From the NCBI GenBank assembly GCA_011375245.1, contig DRMA01000284.1, positions 1-11,855 on the forward strand: DNA of 11,855 bases, given 5' to 3'. A program made the translations under genes and the position numbers. The first letter of the stretch is position 1. Each line of letters starts with the position of its first letter. Shown in pieces: positions 7,101 through 11,855 of this stretch. The stretch comes from Thiothrix sp. GTDB lineage: Bacteria > Pseudomonadota > Gammaproteobacteria > Thiotrichales > Thiotrichaceae. Below the pieces are notes generated by a model, which saw only the letters and a program-made list of their open reading frames with translations, was not told where the DNA came from and did no database searches.

Positions 7101-7720
7101 AAATCAGGTGTTTCGATGAAGAAAGCATTTAATAATTCGGGGTGAATGTCCTCATCCCATGCGAGATGATAGCTTGCTTTATCTACATTACAGTCTACAT
7201 CGCTGTCTACATCGCTGTCAGTATCACTTGTTGCTGATGGTGTTGAAAGTGATGCGATGAATGCATCGGATAAGGGGGCTGATGACAAACGAGTGAATAA
7301 ATGTTGAACCAAAGCATTATCAATTGCGATTGACCATGTGCTTTGTTGTAGATTTGTATTTAGCTCAGTCAATAAGGCTGCTTGGGTATCAGTTTCTTCT
7401 TCGCGTAATAGCGTGGCAACTAATTCAATCCATGCATAATAATGACCTTGTTCGTGTTGTTGTTCAAGACGTGTTGGCTGTGTTTTTAAGGCGCTTATAT
7501 TTTTTAATACCCATATGGCTAGATGCGTGAGTTCTTCAAATTCATACATCTCTGCTGTATCTGCTAAACGTGCTGTTTCGCTATGGAGATGTTGAAATAA
7601 TTGCATGTCTGCTGCTATTTCAGTTGTGTTAGCGGGTTCTTGACTAGGCATGGCTAGTTCTAAAGCGATGTCATCAAGTTCTTCCGCTAAAGTCTCTTTT
7701 ATATCGGCATCTAAGGTCAT
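4103..7720 (-). CDS. pilL: ChpA/PilL-like hybrid chemotaxis kinase (CheA family)
   Basis: This is a 1205-residue cytoplasmic histidine kinase. Two Hpt modules are clear: the first at about 186-300 with phospho-acceptor His236 in LAHTIKGSS, the second at about 350-480 with His405 in LAHTLKGSS. Both open with WDEDIHPELL, so one is probably a duplicate of the other. An acidic/Lys/Pro linker (about 495-585) precedes the CheA dimerisation helices (about 588-720). The ATPase domain shows LLRNAIDHGIE (N box, Asn778), KDDGAGID at 817-824 and GRGVGMDVV at 869-877. A CheW-like domain (about 905-1055) and a C-terminal receiver follow, with Asp1076-Asp1077, acceptor Asp1120, Thr1150 and Lys1172. This is the ChpA/PilL architecture of twitching chemosensory systems, but Pseudomonas ChpA is about twice as long with more transfer modules. 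The start codon overlaps the CheW stop (ATGA) and has no Shine-Dalgarno sequence, so translation is probably coupled. Confidence 0.9.
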   Translation of the reverse strand: MTLDADIKETLAEELDDIALELAMPSQEPANTTEIAADMQLFQHLHSETARLADTAEMYEFEELTHLAIWVLKNISALKTQPTRLEQQHEQGHYYAWIELVATLLREEETDTQAALLTELNTNLQQSTWSIAIDNALVQHLFTRLSSAPLSDAFIASLSTPSATSDTDSDVDSDVDCNVDKASYHLAWDEDIHPELLNAFFIETPDLVTETTALMRAIATGNADQAIHQKAARLAHTIKGSSAVVGIKAIANFAHKLEDILEHSVESTLPPTAAECLIESADCLEAMFDSLQTRTTPPPQYPALLEQLDDWDKKIKTGEITKILETTEIAPSIVTVSNTPQPVEAEQHPTLTWDEDIHPELLAAYLSETPEHIQQISKQLRAISNDNDSAQHNKATYQQIAILAHTLKGSSATVGISAFVDIAAPLEAIFETEFETAKDQATQNTFSKTQQDLLNATANLLESLHKSLLSNKTYPNNYASLLSQLTAWQTQQEEENKEPIIEKTIEKSAEELTEEPAEEPVTKPIEKQDPISTPSITTLDTAATKEKPKKQRKKTPFKLPPMRAIQSVFIPPKVTQPAPIQTINLNETTLRVPVSLIEKLLNFSNELITSNTQLTEYVQTLLNDKRTMYQRNEHIRNLIDELEWTVSRQSTLHTQQTPPNEFDALEMDNYNALHGITNLLAETTNDEREASLALIKQFNVLKDHVIAQQKINKALNTNVLAMRMEPVTLITPRLERIVRETCRETHKKVNFSIIGDNLALDTDVLKGLLDPLLHLLRNAIDHGIEAPEIRQQHNKSATGNITLQFNQQGDHVLLSLKDDGAGIDAEAIYQKAIKKGLIKADAPLSEDEKLQLIVHAGLSTRKTVSKISGRGVGMDVVNTAINDLSGSLRINSKKGVGTEIQLHVPLTLVVVNVLLVKLANHMLAIPSSAIHQIYYLEENSIQRKQEKKQEQCFIHFEDNDIPLLSLSTLLDWPLTPFNNEVSQPIVIVKHHKMQYAFYFDQVINFQEIVLKTLKPWMTKIQGVNGVCLLQDGVVAPILNLAELLADIPAHAFHIQTATKLTKTAKTTTNKRILVVDDSLSNRKALSLTIEPLGYEVSTAIDGADAITQLEKTTFGLIITDLEMPTMNGLQLSEYIREQTDIQHIPIVMVTSRSTEKHRTLAKKAGVNDYLTKPVNKTTLKTCIEKFISNDNTENTTPNAASTNTN
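7181..7216 (-). repeat. 12-base tandem repeat encoding an Asp-rich linker
   Basis: GTCTACATCGCT occurs twice in a row (7193-7204, 7205-7216), with a degenerate copy, ATCTACATTACA, at 7181-7192. On the coding strand it gives tetrapeptides of the type S/C-D/N-V-D in the linker just ahead of the first Hpt module of the kinase. The unit is a multiple of three, so copy-number change would not break the frame. Confidence 0.6.
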
Positions 7721-8295
7721 GGTTTACATTGGCTTTGGCTTATTAGGGGAGATTTCTCGGTGTTGGATGTAGGCATGATAGGCATGACAAGCTGTTCTTG
7801 ATCATTTTGCTGTAATGCGTTGAATAAATGTGCATAGTTGGCAAATAAATATAGCTTATTATTGCACTCAGCGCTTGATTTAATCCAAGACGGATAGGCT
7901 TTTAGCGTATTGGTCATGCTATGAGTGGCTAGTTCACTGATATCCGTTTGATAGGGTAAACCATCAATCATAATTACTAGAGCAGGGAAGTCAGGATGCT
8001 TTAATTTTAATAAGGTTTGTTTTGTTGAATTTGAGTTCTGTACCTTATCATTATGCTTTTGTTTTATACCCAGTAAAAAATGTATATTGATCACGGGTAA
8101 AATATCACCCCGTAAGCTCGTCATGCCTCTATACCATTGTGGGCTATGTGGTATTTGATAGGTGATTGATGTGGTTAATATTTCAACCTCTATTTCATGA
8201 TTAATGAGAATATTAGCCATGCCGAGCTGATAACAAAATGCCATGTTGCCTTTATCTGTAGCTTCGGTTTGTTGTTTTTTATCCTCTTTTTTCAT
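7717..8295 (-). CDS. pilI: CheW/PilI-like coupling protein
   Basis: This 192-residue soluble protein has a CheW-like fold, the scaffold that links chemoreceptors to the CheA-type kinase. The best evidence is WYRGMTSLRGDILPVINI at residues 54-71, which matches the conserved CheW/PilI core (a G-x-x-x-LRG-x-I-x-PVI pattern), and the preceding hydrophobic strands. Both tails (about 1-17 and 172-192) are polar and look disordered. AGGA with a spacer of about 9 bases precedes ATG 8295, which supports this start over the later ATG at codon 18. The gene ends in a 4-base ATGA overlap with the kinase start, the tightest junction in the operon, consistent with balanced synthesis of the two partners. Sequence conservation outside the core is modest, so the PilI label rests largely on context. 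Confidence 0.8.
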   Translation of the reverse strand: MKKEDKKQQTEATDKGNMAFCYQLGMANILINHEIEVEILTTSITYQIPHSPQWYRGMTSLRGDILPVINIHFLLGIKQKHNDKVQNSNSTKQTLLKLKHPDFPALVIMIDGLPYQTDISELATHSMTNTLKAYPSWIKSSAECNNKLYLFANYAHLFNALQQNDQEQLVMPIMPTSNTEKSPLISQSQCKP

Positions 8296-8336
8296 TAAAG
8301 TGTTTCCTGCTAGTTGTATTAAATAGAGTCCTTATC

Positions 8337-10874
8337 CTATGTCTTAAATTTGCTGATTGACTGCAATAAGTTTTGTGCAAAAGTCACTAATTTATTAGTT
8401 TGTATTTGCTGTTGCTCTAATTGCTGGGTTGTTTCGTTATTACTTTGTTGGATTTGTAGCGCTTGTTGTTGCAGTTCTGCTGAGACCTCTGCTTGATTTA
8501 TTGAGTGAGTAGCAATTGCTTGTACCCGCTCAGCGAGTTCATGCGATTTTTCATGGGTTTTTAGCATTTGTGAGCTGGCATGTTCAGCAGTTTTATTGCC
8601 TTCAGCGACTTGAGTAATAGCCGTATTCATTGTTTTGATGGTGTCGATGGTATCCATTTGGATATTTTTAACTAAGGTATCAATTTTGTGTGTAGCCTCT
8701 GATGCATTTTCAGCAAGCCGTTGGATTTCGGTTGCTACACTGGCAAACCCCCGTCCTGCATCACCTGCTGCGGTTGCATGCATGCTGGCATTAAGAGCGA
8801 GAACGTGCGTTCTTTCAGCAATTCCTTGGATGATGGTGGTAACACCTGCAATTTCTTGTGAGCGTTCGCTTAAGCGTTTAATACGTTTTTCCGTTTCACT
8901 CATTTCCTCTTTGATGGCGCTCATGTCTTTTACGGATGCTAATACGCTCTTTTGAGCGTTATTAGTAGTAATGATATTTTCATTAGCTGAGAGATTACAT
9001 TGTTGCGCAAGCTGGGCTATTTGTTGTAATGCTTCTGAGCTTAGGTTAAGTTCTTGTATCGTTTTAGTCATGATGACGAGTTCTTTTTTTGCGGCTTTCA
9101 ACACGGTTGTTGATTGTTGTTGTACTGTTTTAGCTGCTGTATCGACTTCATTGGCTGTTGCTTTAACCTGATTCAGTGTTTTTCCTGTTTGTTGCATAAC
9201 AAGATTTAAACTATCAGCAAGCGTGCCAGTGACATCATCGTTGACAATCATTCTAGCGGTTAAGTCACCTTTACTCTGTGCGGATGAGACGTATAGCATT
9301 TCAATGATAGATTCGTTTAAGGCATCATTTTCTCGGGTGATGGAATGCAGCGTTTGTATGTGTTCATCAAGTAGTTGATCAATGGTTGTTGCTAATTGTC
9401 CTAGTTCATCATTATTGGTTGCGTTAATGCGTAGCGTGTCTTCGCCTGCATGAAAACGTTGTATGATATTTCTAAATTTTGTAATGGGAGCAACGAGTTT
9501 ATTCGCAAATAAGAAGCTAATTAAGGCACTAAAAAAGATGAGTACCGTGCCGATAAGAAAGGCTGCTTTGATGATTTTTTGCTTTATATCAGTAACTACT
9601 TGGAAAGCTTCTTCGGTATTCGTTTCGGCTAAAATAGCCCATTTAACGCCTTGAATATTAAATGGTGCATAGGCTGAAAGTACAGGAATATCAAGGTAGT
9701 TAACAGAATGATCAAACCCTGTTTTACCTTTTAGTGCGGACTGGCTAACAATGGATTTGACGTGTTGTAATCCAATGGAGCTTTGTTTTTTCTTGATGCT
9801 ACTAATGGTATTCTGATCAACACCTGATTTTTTAAGCGCAGCAAAATAGGCTTGAGGATCATCACTCAGTGCACGCGTATTACTTCTCATACTGGTATCA
9901 TCAGCGACTAAATAGGTTTCTCCTGATTTACCTAAGCCATATTTTTCCCATTGCTGATTAAAGGTCATAATATTATTAATATTATCTAGGGGCATTTGGA
10001 TAATAAAAACACCTTTTAGTACGCCATTAACATAGAGTGGTGTTGATACAAAAGAAGCAAAGTCGTTGTAACTTGGATAGTAAGGTTGGATTTTAGTGGT
10101 ATAGGTTTTGCCTTGTTTATTATCAGCTAATGCCCGTTTAAACGCTTCACCTAAGCCCGATTTTGCATAATAACCTGTGCGTAGCGAGGTCGCATAAGCC
10201 AATTCTTTTTCGGTGGAATAAACCACATAACCTGTTTTTGCATCGACTAGAAAGATGTTTTGAAATTTCCATTTTTCCTTGTAGGCTTTGAGCAGAGGAT
10301 GATATTTTTTGTGCGTATAGGAATAGTTTGTAGTGATATTGTTGAGTGTTATTAAGGCATCTTTTGTATTAATAGGGTGTGGATTATTCACTATATAATG
10401 ATATTGTAAGGCAAGTGTATGTTGATCGGTTTTTGCTAAAAGTTCTTCGATAGGAATGGGTTTTTTACCAACATTTTTTTTCAGAAACTCCTCAGCAAAT
10501 TGTTGGTAGTAATACTTTTCTAGGTTTTGTTTATAGAATTCATTATTATTATCTGTGTTTGCGTCTTTTTCATTTTTATCACGCTGTAGTTGGCTGCTAA
10601 ATTTAGTGAATGCTTGTGTAAAGTCGATGAGTGCTTTGGAGAAGGTGGGGTTGAGTGCTGCGGATTCTTGTACCTCTTCATTAATACGGGTGAGATAATT
10701 CTCCAGTCGATCTTTTTGCATATCTCTTTGTAAGATAAGACGATTTTTTACTTCATTCTGTAGTGATGTTGTCACCAAATTATTAACGATTAAGGTAATA
10801 CCTATTGTTGTAATGAGTACGGCGATAACAGCGATTGCTGTAGAACCTAGCATTATTTTAGGTTTCATTTTCAT
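8337..10874 (-). CDS. pilJ: PilJ-like methyl-accepting chemotaxis receptor, large sensor
   Basis: This is an inner-membrane chemoreceptor of 845 residues. A first membrane helix (about 9-31) and a second (about 435-457) bracket a periplasmic region of roughly 400 residues. That region has double-Cache-like features: 'FLVDAKTGYVVYST' near 208, 'GLGKSGETYLVADD' near 313, and 'VLSAYAPF...KWAILAE' near 398-417. A HAMP domain follows (about 458-510), then a second HAMP-like stretch, GDLTARMIVNDDVTGTLADS, at 536-555, as in PilJ. The signalling hairpin is centred on IAERTHVLALNASMHATAAG and GRGFASVA (about 685-715). Its SMHA wording and the later TLVKNIQ (733-739) are PilJ-like rather than enteric Tar/Tsr-like. 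It is longer than Pseudomonas PilJ (about 680 residues), the extra length being in the sensor. No C-terminal NWETF-type tether is present. The best GGAG lies 14 bases before ATG 10874, a long spacing; ATG 10868 is an alternative. Confidence 0.87.
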   Translation of the reverse strand: MKMKPKIMLGSTAIAVIAVLITTIGITLIVNNLVTTSLQNEVKNRLILQRDMQKDRLENYLTRINEEVQESAALNPTFSKALIDFTQAFTKFSSQLQRDKNEKDANTDNNNEFYKQNLEKYYYQQFAEEFLKKNVGKKPIPIEELLAKTDQHTLALQYHYIVNNPHPINTKDALITLNNITTNYSYTHKKYHPLLKAYKEKWKFQNIFLVDAKTGYVVYSTEKELAYATSLRTGYYAKSGLGEAFKRALADNKQGKTYTTKIQPYYPSYNDFASFVSTPLYVNGVLKGVFIIQMPLDNINNIMTFNQQWEKYGLGKSGETYLVADDTSMRSNTRALSDDPQAYFAALKKSGVDQNTISSIKKKQSSIGLQHVKSIVSQSALKGKTGFDHSVNYLDIPVLSAYAPFNIQGVKWAILAETNTEEAFQVVTDIKQKIIKAAFLIGTVLIFFSALISFLFANKLVAPITKFRNIIQRFHAGEDTLRINATNNDELGQLATTIDQLLDEHIQTLHSITRENDALNESIIEMLYVSSAQSKGDLTARMIVNDDVTGTLADSLNLVMQQTGKTLNQVKATANEVDTAAKTVQQQSTTVLKAAKKELVIMTKTIQELNLSSEALQQIAQLAQQCNLSANENIITTNNAQKSVLASVKDMSAIKEEMSETEKRIKRLSERSQEIAGVTTIIQGIAERTHVLALNASMHATAAGDAGRGFASVATEIQRLAENASEATHKIDTLVKNIQMDTIDTIKTMNTAITQVAEGNKTAEHASSQMLKTHEKSHELAERVQAIATHSINQAEVSAELQQQALQIQQSNNETTQQLEQQQIQTNKLVTFAQNLLQSISKFKT

Positions 10875-10909
10875 AGGTTTTATAGTGCTCCTTTTAAAGC
10901 AGTGACGCG

Positions 10910-11266
10910 TTATATAAAAGCTAGTTTTTCTAAAATATCATTATCATTAAAAGGCTTTTGTATCAGTGCTTTTGCTCCTTGCATTTTTGCCCAAATATGA
11001 TCAGCCTTTTTGCCTTTACTGGATACAAAGATAATGGGAATATCTTTGGTGTCATTATTGTTCACTAATTCCCTACAGACAACAAAGCCATCTTTATCAG
11101 GCATCACAATATCAAGAAAAATAACATCAGGATGATGTCGTTGGGCAAGCGCAAGTACTTTCGTGCCCTTAGTCGATTTAATAACTAAGCAACCTTTTGT
11201 TTCAAGTACGCTTGATAAGCGTGTTAAATCAGTTGTCGAGTCGTCGCAAATTAATACTGTTTTCAT
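10910..11266 (-). CDS. pilH: Single-domain response regulator (PilH/CheY-like)
   Basis: This stand-alone receiver has 118 residues and no output domain. Visible landmarks are Asp8-Asp9 in LICDDS, phospho-acceptor Asp52 in FLDIVMPDKDG, Ser82 at the switch position in IIFVSSK, and Lys104 in QKPF. It is the first gene of the operon, 35 bases ahead of the receptor gene. Single-domain receivers at this place in twitching chemosensory operons (PilG, PilH) act on type IV pilus extension or retraction, or serve as a phosphate sink; which role applies here is unknown. The start at 11266 fits the normal receiver N terminus (MKTVLICDD), although its Shine-Dalgarno sequence is poor: the nearest AGGA is about 25 bases upstream. 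The in-frame ATG at 11341 would add 25 residues and has no better ribosome binding site. Confidence 0.8.
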   Translation of the reverse strand: MKTVLICDDSTTDLTRLSSVLETKGCLVIKSTKGTKVLALAQRHHPDVIFLDIVMPDKDGFVVCRELVNNNDTKDIPIIFVSSKGKKADHIWAKMQGAKALIQKPFNDNDILEKLAFI

Positions 11267-11402
11267 GTTGAGTTTTTTGATAGAGATTATCCTTCCAATA
11301 AGAACGATAAAATAGCTAGATGTGCCGTCTGATTTAATCATAGAAATAAATACTAAAAAATTAGTGTTTTCTATAAATACCCTGTGAAATTTATTCTAAA
11401 AA

Positions 11403-11419
11403 ATACTATTCTATAGTAT
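11403..11419 (-). repeat. Inverted repeat in the chemosensory operon leader
   Basis: ATACTAT (11403-11409) and ATAGTAT (11413-11419) form a perfect 7-base inverted repeat with a 3-base loop. On the minus strand it is followed by five T residues. It may be an operator overlapping the promoter, a leader attenuator, or a weak terminator of an upstream transcript. The stem is almost only A-T pairs. Confidence 0.45.
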
Positions 11420-11442
11420 CTATTTATGGGTGGCGTAGTCTA
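11413..11442 (-). promoter_or_regulatory. Candidate promoter of the chemosensory operon
   Basis: On the minus strand TAGACT (11442-11437) stands 18 bases before TACTAT (11418-11413), each matching four of six consensus bases of the sigma-70 -35 and -10 boxes. The -10 box lies within one arm of the inverted repeat at 11403-11419. This would give a leader of about 140 bases. AT-rich DNA yields such matches often, so this is tentative. Confidence 0.25.
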
Positions 11443-11524
11443 CAGAAAAAAATGATAATATGTTTTTTTTGATTGAGTAATAAGAAAATCATGCATTTTA
11501 AACTGTTTTTAGTAGTGGAGTGTA

Positions 11525-11551
11525 TTGACTTATAGTATTGATTTTTATAAT
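11525..11551 (+). promoter_or_regulatory. Candidate sigma-70 promoter in the non-coding region
   Basis: TTGACT at 11525-11530 is followed after 15 bases by a perfect TATAAT at 11546-11551. The boxes are strong but the spacer is 1-2 bases shorter than ideal. No gene follows at once; transcription would run into the two hairpins at 11631-11716. Confidence 0.35.
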
Positions 11552-11630
11552 TTTTTTGTGGTTTTTTTAGGGGGTAAATAGATATATTGTTATCTAAAGC
11601 TGTTTCATTTTTTATAATAAACTCATTTAT

Positions 11631-11665
11631 TAAATTTTATTTATTTTTATGATAAATAAAATTTA
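11631..11665. repeat. Perfect 14-base inverted repeat
   Basis: TAAATTTTATTTAT (11631-11644) and ATAAATAAAATTTA (11652-11665) are perfect reverse complements around a 7-base loop. Every pair is A-T. Because the surroundings are nearly all A and T, such a repeat could arise by chance, so function is uncertain. Confidence 0.6.
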
Positions 11666-11678
11666 TATCTAATAATTT

Positions 11679-11716
11679 ATCATATTGTTTTTTATTTAAT
11701 AATAAAAACATATGAT
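11679..11716 (+). terminator. Long bulged hairpin followed by a T-rich tract
   Basis: The left arm 11679-11696 pairs with 11701-11716 around a TAAT loop. It begins with ATCATAT against ATATGAT, then GTTTTT(T)ATT against AATAAAAAC, giving about 16 pairs with two single-base bulges. GATTTTTCTATTTTTTT follows on the plus strand, as expected of an intrinsic terminator. No protein-coding gene ends here on that strand, so if real it would end a non-coding transcript. Confidence 0.4.
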
Positions 11717-11800
11717 GATTTTTCTATTTTTTTATGTCTGTTTTATCATCAATAAATGGCTGTTTTTGATTGTTTATTCGACGATGTTGAATGTATTTTA

Positions 11801-11806
11801 TATAAT
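11801..11806 (+). promoter_or_regulatory. TATAAT box facing the right edge
   Basis: TATAAT follows a T-rich stretch; the only -35 candidate at a sensible distance is TTCGAC at 11777-11782 (18-base spacer), a poor match. If used, it would direct transcription rightwards out of the window, to a gene that starts beyond 11855. Confidence 0.25.
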
Positions 11807-11855
11807 GCGGCATCCCTCTCAATAAAATATTCTCTTGAACCGTAAATATTGAATG

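Larger units (their letters stand above)
11342..11855. other. AT-rich region without a recognisable gene
   Basis: No long open frame or RNA gene is recognised across these 514 bases, which are much richer in A and T than the coding regions. The region holds the probable promoter of the minus-strand operon near its left side, a plus-strand promoter-like pair at 11525-11551, two hairpins at 11631-11716, and a plus-strand TATAAT box at 11801-11806 close to the right edge. It may be a divergent regulatory region between this operon and a gene beyond the window. Confidence 0.6.

Noticed and set aside
11267..11341. Longer start for the single-domain regulator at ATG 11341
   Set aside because: The 25 added residues precede the normal receiver start and there is no Shine-Dalgarno sequence ahead of 11341; kept only as an alternative.
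11342..11855. CRISPR array or tRNA gene in the AT-rich region
   Set aside because: No regularly spaced direct repeats and no cloverleaf or conserved T-loop sequence could be found; the repeats present are single hairpins.

Overview
The window looks like a moderately AT-rich gammaproteobacterial chromosome. The two best-supported blocks are a two-gene metabolic operon on the plus strand and a five-gene twitching-type (Pil/Chp-like) chemosensory operon on the minus strand. The style of the genes, the low G+C, the T4P-type chemosensory set and the REP-like repeats would fit a Thiotrichales organism such as a gliding, filamentous Beggiatoa relative. That placement is inferred from general resemblance and is not proven by the sequence.

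Layout. Positions 1-323 hold no gene. They contain palindromic REP-like DNA (113-172), a second hairpin (183-210) and the leader of the first operon. Positions 324-1622 encode an EctB-family PLP aminotransferase. It overlaps by 8 bases with a CoA-acylating (methyl)malonate-semialdehyde dehydrogenase (1615-3132). No ectA or ectC lies next to them, so the pair reads better as amino acid to acid semialdehyde to acyl-CoA (for example beta-alanine to malonate semialdehyde to acetyl-CoA) than as ectoine synthesis. A 192-base convergent spacer with short palindromes follows.

The minus-strand operon runs from 11266 down to 3325. Its order is a single-domain receiver (PilH/CheY-like), a large PilJ-like chemoreceptor with an extended periplasmic sensor, a CheW/PilI-like coupling protein, a ChpA/PilL-like hybrid CheA (two canonical Hpt modules, kinase core, CheW domain, receiver), and a response regulator whose N-terminal half looks like a decayed receiver. 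Spacings are 35, 41, -4 and 13 bases, so co-transcription is very likely. The expected logic is that the receptor senses a periplasmic ligand, the coupling protein links it to the CheA-type kinase, and the kinase phosphorylates up to three receivers that probably steer type IV pilus motors. No methyltransferase (CheR/PilK) or methylesterase (CheB/ChpB) gene is present in the window.

Positions 11342-11855 are very AT-rich and contain no convincing gene. They hold an inverted repeat near the likely operon promoter, a plus-strand promoter-like pair (TTGACT/TATAAT), two strong adjacent hairpins followed by a T-rich tract (a possible small RNA), and another plus-strand TATAAT box that may serve a gene starting beyond the right edge.
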